DNA of 12,110 nucleotides from Bacteroidota bacterium (GTDB lineage Bacteria; Bacteroidota; Bacteroidia; Chitinophagales; Chitinophagaceae): NCBI GenBank assembly GCA_023415275.1, contig JAEZLJ010000013.1, positions 1 to 12,110 of the forward strand. The letters run 5' to 3'. The notes under the pieces are model-generated. The model was not told the origin of the DNA. It searched no databases and saw nothing but the letters and a program-made list of their open reading frames with translations. A program made the translations under genes and the position numbers. Positions 1 through 6,521 of the stretch are shown in pieces. Position 1 is the stretch's first letter, and every line of letters starts with the position of its first letter.

Positions 1-946
1 CATCAAGATAGGGCAGAAGGAAAAGAATGATAGTATCATCAGGAATATCATCATTTACGAACAGTCCAACGGGGCGCAGGATAACTTTATCATTGCTTCG
101 GATGGCGTGATGCGTATTTCTGAGAACAAACGCTACATGGAATTTATTCTGAAGAATGGCTGGCGGTATGAAGAAAGAGGAAATGGCTCTTCCGCTTCTA
201 CCGATTTTATACGCCTGGGATTTAAAGAGTACAAAAGACCTTTCGACCTGGGTTCCTTCGGCTTGCAGCAAAGAACTGCAGACAGCGTAAATAAGAATAA
301 TGCCCGGATGCTTAGCATGCGCCAACTGGATGTAGCCATTGATTCAATCGAAAAAGTGGACAGGCTAATGGCAGGAAGGGTAAAGGCAGATGTTTTTGGC
401 TTTTTACCTGTCACCCGGTACCTTGACAGCAACTGGAAAAGCAAACCTGTAGCCGTAAAAGCAAAAAGCTTTGAGCAACTGATCCCTGATAGCATTACTT
501 CTTTGATTCATCAAAAGGCAGGTAACAGGATCAATTCTTTGAGAGGCAGTAATGAGGTGGTTTTAGCGCAATACGAAGACTTGCAAAGAAACCTGCGGCA
601 GCACCAGATAGAATGGCATCGCAAGATATCCCTATCCATTGCCTGCCTGGTACTTTTCCTGATCGGGGCACCTTTGGGCTCAATAATCAGGAAGGGCGGA
701 TTGGGAAGCCCCCTGGTATTTGCCATTATCTTTTTCATGCTTTTTTATTTTAGCAGCACCACAGGTGAAAAGTTTGCCAAGGAAGGCAGTATGGATCCCA
801 GGATCGGCATGTGGTTGTCTACATTTTTCCTGGTCCCGATAGGCATATTCCTCACGTACAAGGCCATGCGGGATTCGCAATTATTCAATAAGGAATTCTA
901 TGCAAGGTTCACGAGAAAAATAAAAGCCAGGCGGCAGGGAAATTGA
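1..946 (+). CDS. LptF/LptG-family permease, C-terminal part (5' end outside window)
   Basis: The reading frame is open from base 2 to the TGA at 944-946, so the gene starts before the window; the internal GTG/ATG at 107/110 are not its start. The product resembles the C-terminal half of the LptF/LptG (YjgP/YjgQ) inner-membrane permeases, which form the lipopolysaccharide-extracting ABC transporter with LptB. Visible parts are a periplasmic beta-rich segment (about bases 2-450), a charged linker, and three hydrophobic segments at about 620-682, 704-757 and 806-859. The first carries the block GAPLGSIIRKGGLG, typical of Bacteroidota family members, and the last ends in an LTYKAMRDS-like cytoplasmic edge. 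LptF and LptG cannot be told apart from this fragment. The SOD gene follows 35 bases downstream on the same strand. Family assignment is good; the exact paralogue is unknown. Confidence 0.85.
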   Translation, partial: IKIGQKEKNDSIIRNIIIYEQSNGAQDNFIIASDGVMRISENKRYMEFILKNGWRYEERGNGSSASTDFIRLGFKEYKRPFDLGSFGLQQRTADSVNKNNARMLSMRQLDVAIDSIEKVDRLMAGRVKADVFGFLPVTRYLDSNWKSKPVAVKAKSFEQLIPDSITSLIHQKAGNRINSLRGSNEVVLAQYEDLQRNLRQHQIEWHRKISLSIACLVLFLIGAPLGSIIRKGGLGSPLVFAIIFFMLFYFSSTTGEKFAKEGSMDPRIGMWLSTFFLVPIGIFLTYKAMRDSQLFNKEFYARFTRKIKARRQGN

Positions 947-981
947 CCTCTTACATTTTTTGTAATTTCACAAAAAAACTT

Positions 982-1722
982 ATGGCACCCTTAACCACAA
1001 GACGAGATTTTATCAGTTCAACAGGAAAAGCAGGTTTAGGAATTGTTGTGGGCTCATCCATTTTATCTGCCTGCTCCGTTTTATCGAAGAATACTCCGGG
1101 TAAATACAATACAGGTTTCAACCAGGAGCCATTGCCCTACAGCTACAGTGCATTAACCGAAGCCATTGATGCACAGACCATGGAGATCCATTACACCAAG
1201 CATGCAGCAGGATATGCCAAGAACCTCCAGGATGCTGCACAGACAGAAGGTGTAAATATGAATAAGCCATTGGAAGATGTGCTTGCCAGCATAAAAAAGT
1301 ATTCTACCAAGATGCGAAACAACGCAGGTGGGCATTATAACCATGAATTGTTCTGGAAATCCATGTCTCCAAAAGGTGAAGATACACCACAGGGCAAGTT
1401 AGGGGCTGCTATTTCCGACAGCTTTGGATCGTTTGAGACCTTCAAGACCCAATTCTCCGATGCTGGGAAAAACCGTTTTGGAAGTGGTTGGGCATGGCTG
1501 TTTCTCGATCATGATAAAAAGTTACGTATAGGTTCTACTCCCAACCAGGACAATCCTGTAATGGATGTAGCTGAAATAAAAGGCTATCCTTTACTAGGCC
1601 TGGATGTTTGGGAACATGCTTATTACCTGCGCTACCAGAATAAAAGGGCGGATTATATCAACAACTGGTGGAAAGTGGTGAACTGGAATTATATACAAGA
1701 CCGGTACCAATCTGCTATTTGA
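982..1722 (+). CDS. Superoxide dismutase, Fe/Mn family (Mn-type residues), Tat-exported putative lipoprotein
   Basis: This 246-residue protein converts superoxide to hydrogen peroxide and oxygen. Aligned by memory with E. coli MnSOD, the metal ligands are H70 (MEIH), H121 (GGHYNHELFW), D208 and H212 (LDVWEHAYY). The second-shell glutamine is Q189 in NQDNP, the Mn-type position, and GGH before the second ligand is also Mn-type. The N-terminus is unusual: TTRRDF (5-10) followed by a hydrophobic stretch is a twin-arginine signal, and ILSAC (27-31) is a lipobox, so export and lipid anchoring at C31 are predicted. No acidic residues follow C31, so a periplasm-facing anchor is more likely than surface display. 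I chose ATG 982 because the signal begins there; a TTG at 943 would add 13 residues and overlap the preceding stop codon. A weak promoter-like TTG-N17-TAATTTCA starts at 943. The CDF gene follows after 28 bases. Confidence 0.95.
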   Translation: MAPLTTRRDFISSTGKAGLGIVVGSSILSACSVLSKNTPGKYNTGFNQEPLPYSYSALTEAIDAQTMEIHYTKHAAGYAKNLQDAAQTEGVNMNKPLEDVLASIKKYSTKMRNNAGGHYNHELFWKSMSPKGEDTPQGKLGAAISDSFGSFETFKTQFSDAGKNRFGSGWAWLFLDHDKKLRIGSTPNQDNPVMDVAEIKGYPLLGLDVWEHAYYLRYQNKRADYINNWWKVVNWNYIQDRYQSAI

Positions 1723-1750
1723 TATTTTCCAACTCTAATAAGAATTTGTT

Positions 1751-2770
1751 TTGTCTGTAACACCGAAGCCCGGCAATAGTAATCTCAGGCTCCAAAGGCT
1801 GATCGCTATTGCGTCCTCTTTTTTGCTGGTTGCCAAGTTTGTGGCTTATTACCTTACCAACTCTGTTTCGGTGCTTACCGATGCCCTTGAGAGTATTGTT
1901 AATGTAGTAGCGGGGTTTATTGGATTGTATAGCTTGTATGTGTCTGCCAAGCCCCGCGACATAGATCATCCTTACGGTCATGGCAAAGCGGAGTTTATAT
2001 CTGCAGCCGTAGAGGGAACTCTTGTTCTTTCTGCCGGTATATTGATCATCTATAGTGCTGCAAAGAACTTTATTGACCCTGTTCCCATCCAGAAGCTTGA
2101 TGTAGGTATCTTCCTGATTGCAGGCACTGCCATCATCAATTGGGTATTAGGATATATCTCATTGCGACAGGGTAAGAAAAATAATTCCCTTGCTCTTATT
2201 GCCAGTGGCAAACATTTGCAATCCGACACCTATTCCACGGCGGGCATTATTGCGGGCCTGGTACTGATATCATTGACCCATTTTCTATGGATTGATGGGG
2301 TAGTGGCGATAGGCTTCGGTCTCTTCATTGTTTATACAGGCTATAAGATCGTAAGGGCTTCATTAGCGGGAATTATGGATGAAGCAGACATGATATTGCT
2401 TGAAAAAATGGTGGCGCTTCTGGAAAAGAACCGCCGTGAAAATTGGGTGGATCTGCACAACCTGCGGGTGATCAAATACGGTAATGTGCTGCACCTGGAT
2501 TGTCACCTCACTGTTCCCTGGTACTTCAATATACACCAGGCCCATTACGAGATAGACGAATTAGGAGCTCTTATACGGGCTAATTTTGGAGAGTCGCTGG
2601 AGCTGTTTGTTCACAACGATGGGTGTCTTTACTTCCAGTGCCATATTTGTAAAAAGATGGATTGTCCCGTAAGGCAGCATAGCTTTAAGCAAACAGTGGA
2701 TTGGACGCTGGACAATGCACTTCAAAATGAAAAACATAACTTAAAAGACCTCGAGGAAGCAAAACAATGA
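1751..2770 (+). CDS. Cation diffusion facilitator (CDF) family metal transporter, TTG start
   Basis: CDF proteins export divalent metals (Zn, Fe, Mn, Co or Cd) by proton antiport. The 339 residues show about six membrane segments within residues 15-205, then a cytoplasmic domain (about 210-290) with the usual GNVLHLDCHL beta strand. TM5 has the expected H155-x3-D159 metal site. In TM2 the equivalent site reads E47-x3-N51 (TDALESIVN) instead of HxxxD or DxxxD, so I do not predict the metal. The C-terminus adds a cysteine cluster: C292, C297, C300, C305 with H298 and H310. TTG 1751 is the only workable start: the frame is closed by a TAA at 1739-1741 and no ATG precedes the first membrane segment. 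The gene lies 28 bases after the SOD and its stop overlaps the ATG of the OsmC gene (ATGA), suggesting translational coupling and a role in metal balance during oxidative stress. Confidence 0.92.
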   Translation: MSVTPKPGNSNLRLQRLIAIASSFLLVAKFVAYYLTNSVSVLTDALESIVNVVAGFIGLYSLYVSAKPRDIDHPYGHGKAEFISAAVEGTLVLSAGILIIYSAAKNFIDPVPIQKLDVGIFLIAGTAIINWVLGYISLRQGKKNNSLALIASGKHLQSDTYSTAGIIAGLVLISLTHFLWIDGVVAIGFGLFIVYTGYKIVRASLAGIMDEADMILLEKMVALLEKNRRENWVDLHNLRVIKYGNVLHLDCHLTVPWYFNIHQAHYEIDELGALIRANFGESLELFVHNDGCLYFQCHICKKMDCPVRQHSFKQTVDWTLDNALQNEKHNLKDLEEAKQ

Positions 2771-3156
2771 AAACAACAACTACATGGAAGACAGGACATG
2801 CCTTTGACAGCCATCAAAAAGATTCAACCATACAAATAGATGGAGCCACCGGCTTTAGTCCAAAAGCTTTATTATTGACCGGGTTGGCAGGTTGTTCGGG
2901 GATAGATGTAGTGGATATACTGGAAAAAATGCGGGTGCCTTTCGCCAGCCTGGAAATAGATGCAGAAGCTGATCAGACTGATGAGCATCCCAGGGTATTC
3001 AAGACCATCCATCTTACTTATAAGTTAAAAACAGAAGAAGAATACAGGGAAAAAATACAGAAGGCCATAGATTTGTCCCTGGAAAAATATTGTGGGGTTG
3101 CTGCTATGCTAAAAAAGAATTCCGGTATCGAATATGAAATCCTGATCACGGAGTAA
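2767..3156 (+). CDS. OsmC/Ohr-family thiol peroxidase
   Basis: OsmC-family enzymes reduce organic hydroperoxides in the cytoplasm with a pair of cysteines. Both are present here: C43 in LAGCSGIDVVDIL and C109 in KYCGVAAML, where the usual family pattern is (R/K)YC-x-V-x-x-x-L. The beta-rich N-terminus with GATGFSPKALLLTGLAGC is the standard OsmC layout. At 129 residues it is a short, complete member with no signal peptide. The ATG overlaps the stop of the CDF gene by 4 bases, so the two are almost certainly co-transcribed. The 1-Cys peroxiredoxin follows after 50 bases. Subfamily (OsmC, Ohr or YhfA-like) cannot be fixed by eye; YhfA-like is plausible given the short length. Confidence 0.9.
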   Translation: MKTTTTWKTGHAFDSHQKDSTIQIDGATGFSPKALLLTGLAGCSGIDVVDILEKMRVPFASLEIDAEADQTDEHPRVFKTIHLTYKLKTEEEYREKIQKAIDLSLEKYCGVAAMLKKNSGIEYEILITE

Positions 3157-3172
3157 TTTATTTTCTTAACCA

Positions 3173-3189
3173 GCCTGCAGCCTGCAGGC
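3173..3189 (+). repeat. Short inverted repeat between the OsmC and peroxiredoxin genes
   Basis: GCCTGC (3173-3178) and GCAGGC (3184-3189) can pair around a 5-base loop, and GCCTGCAGGC (3180-3189) is itself palindromic. A run of six T starts at 3201, just before the ATG at 3207. It might act as a weak attenuator between the two genes, but the distance to the T-run makes a true terminator doubtful. Confidence 0.35.
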
Positions 3190-3206
3190 CCAAACAATTA
3201 TTTTTT

Positions 3207-3851
3207 ATGAGTTTACATCTTGGTGACAAAGTCCCCAATTTCAAAGCATCCACAACTGAAGGAGACATTGATTTTTACGAATACCTCGGTGACAGCTGGG
3301 GTGTATTGTTTTCTCACCCTGCCGATTATACTCCTGTTTGTACTACTGAATTGGGAAGGACCGCATTATTAAAAGAAGAATTTGCCAAGCGCAATGTGAA
3401 GGTACTTGCCGTGAGTGTAGATCCACTGGATAAACACAAAGGCTGGGTAAAAGATATCAATGAAACACAGAATTGCCAGGTTGATTTTCCCATCATTGCT
3501 GATGAAAACAGGGAGGTGGCTACCTTATATGACATGATCCATCCCAATGCTTCTGCCACAGCAACAGTGCGTTCCTTATTTGTAATAGGACCTGATAAAA
3601 CATTGAAGTTGACTATTACTTACCCGGCATCTACCGGCAGGAATTTTCATGAAGTTTTGCGTGTTATCGATTCATTACAATTAACAGCCAATCACAGTGT
3701 AGCTACCCCAGCCAACTGGGAGCGCGGTGAAGATGTGATTGTAGTACCTTCTATCTCTACGGAAGACGCTAAAAAAAGATTTCCTAAAGGGGTTAAAGAA
3801 ATAAAGCCTTATTTAAGATATACACCTGTGCCTGATAGTGAGGGCAAATAA
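3207..3851 (+). CDS. 1-Cys peroxiredoxin (Prx6 family)
   Basis: The enzyme reduces hydrogen peroxide and alkyl hydroperoxides at a peroxidatic cysteine. The active-site loop HPADYTPVCTTELGR places T42 and C45 in the standard PxxxT/SxxC arrangement; R122 in TATVRSLFVIGP is the conserved arginine. The only other cysteine, C90, matches the non-resolving second cysteine of Prx6 proteins. The long C-terminal region (about 150-214: ANWERGEDVIVVP, KEIKPYLRYTPVP) is the Prx6-type dimerisation extension. Length 214 is normal for the family. No signal peptide is present, so it should be cytoplasmic, like the OsmC protein and unlike the exported SOD. It is the last gene of the plus-strand run and is followed at once by a strong terminator. 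Confidence 0.96.
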   Translation: MSLHLGDKVPNFKASTTEGDIDFYEYLGDSWGVLFSHPADYTPVCTTELGRTALLKEEFAKRNVKVLAVSVDPLDKHKGWVKDINETQNCQVDFPIIADENREVATLYDMIHPNASATATVRSLFVIGPDKTLKLTITYPASTGRNFHEVLRVIDSLQLTANHSVATPANWERGEDVIVVPSISTEDAKKRFPKGVKEIKPYLRYTPVPDSEGK

Positions 3852-3866
3852 TGGGTCGCAAGAAAG

Positions 3867-3898
3867 TAAAGAGTCTCCATCATGGGGACTCTTTTTTT
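3867..3898 (+). terminator. Intrinsic terminator after the peroxiredoxin gene
   Basis: AGAGTCTCC (3870-3878) and GGGGACTCT (3884-3892) form a 9-bp stem with one G-T pair around the loop ATCAT. Seven T (3892-3898) follow, and the flanking A's at 3867-3869 can extend the stem. It closes the peroxiredoxin transcript. It lies just past the stop of the convergent RluA gene, but on the minus strand the T-run is poor, so it acts best on the plus strand. Confidence 0.88.
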
Positions 3899-3911
3899 AT
3901 TTTAGTTGCTT

Positions 3912-4646
3912 TCATTTCCTTCGCTCGGACCACTTGGTCAATTGCTGCAGTATCGCCCTTAGATCTTTAGGCAAAGGGGCTTCCAGTTCATATGCCTTGC
4001 CGTTTAACCCGGTGATGTTTAAGGAGGCTGCATGTAAAGCCAAACGATTTAAGAGAGGCCGTTCTTCATCAAGTGATTGAGAAAGCTTGTAATTGGTTTT
4101 CAACTGGGATATGAATACCGGCTTCCCATCTCCATACAGGTCATCACAAACTATAGGATGGCCTAAGTATTTCATATGCACTCTTATCTGGTGTGTGCGA
4201 CCTGTTAATATCCTGAACTGCATCCAGGAAAATAAGCGGAAGGACTGCAATAATTCATACTCTGTTATGCTCTCCTTTCCTTTCTTATATACGGTCATCA
4301 CACCTTTTTTGGAGGGATGTTCTGAAATAGGTTCATTGATCACGCCGGAGGTTTTAGGCATCAAGCCCATCACCAACCCGTTGTAGATCTTGTTAGTCTC
4401 CCTGGCTTCAAATTGTTGCGTAAAATGTTTATGGGCAGCTTCATGTTTAGCAAATACAACCACACCACTGGTGCCTTTATCCAGGCGATGAACGGTATAA
4501 ATATCTCCATACTTAGCCTTTAAGATCTGCTTCAGGGAAATATCTTTTCCTTCCCTGTCCGGTATGGTCAACAGGCCTGATGGCTTGTTGATGGCCACCA
4601 TATCATCATCTTCAGTAATTATATATTCGTCGATCTTAAGCGTCAT
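3912..4646 (-). CDS. RluA-family pseudouridine synthase
   Basis: The enzyme isomerises specific uridines to pseudouridine in rRNA or tRNA. The catalytic motif VHRLDKGTSGVVVFAK has its aspartate at D56, and GRTHQIRVHMKYLGHPIVCDDLYG (residues 149-172) is the second RluA signature. At 244 residues it lacks an N-terminal S4 RNA-binding domain, as in the short RluA/TruC-like members, so its target site cannot be deduced. The end RLALHAASLNITG...LEAPLP is the usual family C-terminus. It lies 64 bases downstream of another pseudouridine synthase on the same strand and converges on the peroxiredoxin gene. I see no clear promoter box directly before it, so read-through from the upstream gene is possible. 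Confidence 0.95.
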   Translation of the reverse strand: MTLKIDEYIITEDDDMVAINKPSGLLTIPDREGKDISLKQILKAKYGDIYTVHRLDKGTSGVVVFAKHEAAHKHFTQQFEARETNKIYNGLVMGLMPKTSGVINEPISEHPSKKGVMTVYKKGKESITEYELLQSFRLFSWMQFRILTGRTHQIRVHMKYLGHPIVCDDLYGDGKPVFISQLKTNYKLSQSLDEERPLLNRLALHAASLNITGLNGKAYELEAPLPKDLRAILQQLTKWSERRK

Positions 4647-4678
4647 GTGCCGGAATTTGTGGAATGGAAATGAATATT

Positions 4679-4690
4679 AGCTAATTAGCT
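4679..4690. repeat. 12-bp perfect palindrome AGCTAATTAGCT
   Basis: AGCTAATTAGCT reads the same on both strands. It lies in the 64-base gap between the two pseudouridine synthase genes, next to a CTGCAGGCAGGC string. It could be a binding site for a dimeric regulator or be there by chance; it has no T-run and is too tight for a terminator hairpin. Confidence 0.3.
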
Positions 4691-4710
4691 GCAGGCAGGC
4701 AAGAGGAGTA

Positions 4711-5634
4711 TTATTTTCCTTTCCTGAAATATTTCAAATCTCTTACCTCTTTTTCAGATAGAAAACGCCATTTGCCCCGCTCCACGTTCTTTTTGGTCAG
4801 CCCGGCAAATACCACGCGGTCAAGGTTTTTAACGTCATAGCCAAAGTGTTCGAATATCCGGCGTACAATGCGATTGCGGCCACTATGGATCTCTACACCC
4901 ACCTGGGTCTTATCTGCATTATCGGTGAATGCCAGCACATCTACATGAGCCATACCATCCTCCAGGGGAACCCCTTTAAGTATCTCGTCGAAGTGCGCTT
5001 TTGTCAGAGGTTTGTCCAAGGTCACTGCATAAAGTTTTTTTACTTCATTGCTGGGGTGTGTGAGCTTTTGAGTAAGTTCACCATCATTGGTCAGCAAGAG
5101 TACACCCGAAGTGTTCCTGTCAAGTCGGCCTACCGGGTACACTTTCTCCTTGGTGGCATTTTTGATCAGGTCCAGCACCGTTTTTCTTCCTTTTTCATCT
5201 TCGGTGGTAGTTATATAGTCCTTGGGTTTGTTTATGAGTATATACACCAGGTCTTTTACCGGGAACAGTTTTTTGCCATTGAAAAGGACTGTATCGCTGG
5301 GTGATATCTTAAATCCAGGTTCAGTGACTATGGTGCCATTCACCTTTACCTTTCCATTCTTTATGATGTCAACGGCATCCCTGCGGGAGCAAACGCCGCT
5401 ATGGGCTATATATTTATTCAGGGGCATTTTTTCCTCGACTGCCCTGGTAATAGCAGGTTTTTTACCGACTTTCTCTCCAGCTACCAATTCACCTCTTCCT
5501 TCCGCTCTCTTCTTTTCAAAATACTCTTTCCGTTCTTTAGTCAGCTTCTTCTTTTCCTGCCTGAATTCTTCCTTCTTGGCCGCCCCTGACTTTTCTTTGG
5601 ACATGAATTTTTCAAATCCTGATTTCTTCTTCAT
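4711..5634 (-). CDS. RsuA/RluB/RluE/RluF-family pseudouridine synthase with basic N-terminal tail
   Basis: The 307-residue protein has three parts. Residues 1-65 are a lysine/arginine/glutamate-rich, probably disordered tail. Residues 70-115 are an S4 RNA-binding domain (MPLNKYIAHSGVCSRRDAVDIIKNGKVKVNG). Residues 128-300 are the catalytic domain, with GRLDRNTSGVLLLTNDG (catalytic D172) and HSGRNRIVRRIFEHFGYDV. This is the RsuA/RluB type, which modifies 16S or 23S rRNA; the target is not predictable here. I chose ATG 5634 because it sits 4 bases after a TATTTTTG promoter box. An ATG at 5682 would add 16 residues, but the message would have to begin upstream of a terminator hairpin. The basic tail is common in Bacteroidota homologues. 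Confidence 0.94.
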   Translation of the reverse strand: MKKKSGFEKFMSKEKSGAAKKEEFRQEKKKLTKERKEYFEKKRAEGRGELVAGEKVGKKPAITRAVEEKMPLNKYIAHSGVCSRRDAVDIIKNGKVKVNGTIVTEPGFKISPSDTVLFNGKKLFPVKDLVYILINKPKDYITTTEDEKGRKTVLDLIKNATKEKVYPVGRLDRNTSGVLLLTNDGELTQKLTHPSNEVKKLYAVTLDKPLTKAHFDEILKGVPLEDGMAHVDVLAFTDNADKTQVGVEIHSGRNRIVRRIFEHFGYDVKNLDRVVFAGLTKKNVERGKWRFLSEKEVRDLKYFRKGK

Positions 5635-5638
5635 GGTG

Positions 5639-5646
5639 CAAAAATA
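5639..5646 (-). promoter_or_regulatory. Bacteroidota -7 box TATTTTTG before the RsuA/RluB-type gene
   Basis: On the minus strand TATTTTTG matches TAnnTTTG and is followed by CACC and then the ATG at 5634. No TTG is seen 17-19 bases upstream, so the -33 half is missing or degenerate. The start of transcription would fall at or next to the start codon, giving a nearly leaderless message. Confidence 0.6.
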
Positions 5647-5647
5647 G

Positions 5648-5674
5648 AAAAGACCGTGCAGCACACGGTCTTTT
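5648..5674 (-). terminator. Perfect 11-bp hairpin, terminator of the LTxxQ gene
   Basis: AAAAGACCGTG (5648-5658) and CACGGTCTTTT (5664-5674) are exact inverted repeats around a 5-base loop. Read on the minus strand the hairpin is followed by a U-rich stretch (TTTTCTATTTTTG). It lies 33 bases after the stop of the LTxxQ gene. The T-rich tail merges into the promoter box of the next gene. Confidence 0.8.
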
Positions 5675-5707
5675 GTTTCCAATAGGTTGAGATAGGGATC
5701 TCAATAC

Positions 5708-6382
5708 TTATTTTGTATTCCTTGATGAATGTTCCTTCCTGAAGGATTTCATTTTATCCATTTGTTCCGGGGTAAGCACAGTTTTCATTTTCTCCATCTG
5801 GGCTTTTCTCAGTTCCTGCATCTTATCTTTCTTTTGATCTTTGGTCAGGTTGTTATCATTACGCAAAGCCTGGAACTGGCTAGAATAATCAGCCCTGATC
5901 TTTTTCATTTGCTCTTGTTGGTTAGCTGAAAGTCCAAGCTCCTTGCTCATATCCGCACCTTTGCCAAACTTTCCTTTATGGCCCATACGGGTGCTGTTAC
6001 CATTTTGACGAAACTTGCCACCTTTCTTGAAGTCGCCGTTCTTCCAGGCTGCTTTCCTCTCTTCTTTCATCTTTGCCAGTTGCTGCTTTTGATCTGCTGT
6101 TAACACAGACTCCATTTGCGCCTGGTATTTTTCATGAATGGCTTTCCTTTGCTCCTTATTGGCATCCTTTTCTCCTTTTAATGCCTGCATTTCCTTTTTT
6201 TGCTCTTCATGAATGGTCTTAAGCTTTGCTTTCTGCTCTGCAGTAAGGTTCAACTGCTTAAATCCTTCACCGCGGTGTTCTTTTTTGTCGTGTTTTTTGC
6301 CTTCGGGGGCTTGAGTTGTTTGTGCTTGTGCTGCGCCAATTGTTAATGCAATAACAAGTGCTGAGGTGATAATTTTTTTCAT
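5708..6382 (-). CDS. Secreted Spy/CpxP-like LTxxQ-repeat protein
   Basis: The first 20 residues (MKKIITSALVIALTIGAAQA) are a Sec signal peptide with an AQA cleavage site, so the mature protein is periplasmic. The rest is charged, helical and rich in Lys, Gln and Glu. LTxxQ-type motifs are at 46-50 (LTAEQ), 94-98 (LTADQ), 151-155 (LSANQ), 179-183 (LTKDQ) and 203-207 (LTPEQ). They form two modules (about 41-108 and 146-216) joined by a Gly/Lys-rich linker (115-145), so the protein looks like an internal duplication. LTxxQ motifs mark Spy and CpxP, periplasmic chaperones and stress sensors in Proteobacteria; similar repeat proteins occur in Bacteroidota with unproven function. I infer envelope-stress or chaperone activity, not shown. 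Several ACCAG/CTGGT motifs precede the gene and a strong terminator follows. Confidence 0.85.
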   Translation of the reverse strand: MKKIITSALVIALTIGAAQAQTTQAPEGKKHDKKEHRGEGFKQLNLTAEQKAKLKTIHEEQKKEMQALKGEKDANKEQRKAIHEKYQAQMESVLTADQKQQLAKMKEERKAAWKNGDFKKGGKFRQNGNSTRMGHKGKFGKGADMSKELGLSANQQEQMKKIRADYSSQFQALRNDNNLTKDQKKDKMQELRKAQMEKMKTVLTPEQMDKMKSFRKEHSSRNTK

Positions 6383-6386
6383 ATTT

Positions 6387-6482
6387 CCTGGTTCTTTTAT
6401 TTTTTGTTTTATAAGAGACCAGTCTATGAAAAACTAGTTTAAACCAGTAAGGTTAATTAAGGTTAGAACCTGGTAAACCAGG
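6387..6482. promoter_or_regulatory. Cluster of ACCAG/CTGGT motifs upstream of the LTxxQ gene
   Basis: The 139-base gap between rlmN and the LTxxQ gene holds five copies of ACCAG or its complement: 6388-6392 (minus), 6418-6422 and 6443-6447 (plus), 6470-6474 (minus) and 6477-6481 (plus). The last two form the inverted repeat CCTGGTAAACCAGG (6469-6482), which may instead be a weak terminator for rlmN. A near-palindrome ACTAGTTTAAACCAGT sits at 6433-6448. I see no TAnnTTTG box in this gap. A regulator site is possible but unproven. Confidence 0.35.
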
Positions 6483-6521
6483 AGAACAGGGATGAAAAGG
6501 GAATTCTGCTTTACGCCACTA

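Noticed and set aside
943..981. TTG start for the SOD gene, overlapping the permease stop
   Set aside because: It would put 13 extra residues before the Tat signal; ATG 982 gives a proper signal N-terminus.
4846..5647. Plus-strand frames opposite the RsuA/RluB-type gene
   Set aside because: Their residue make-up is unnatural and has no motifs; the minus-strand gene has S4 and catalytic domains.
5635..5682. Upstream ATG at 5682 for the RsuA/RluB-type gene
   Set aside because: The added segment runs through a perfect terminator hairpin and the promoter box; ATG 5634 fits the signals and the basic tail.
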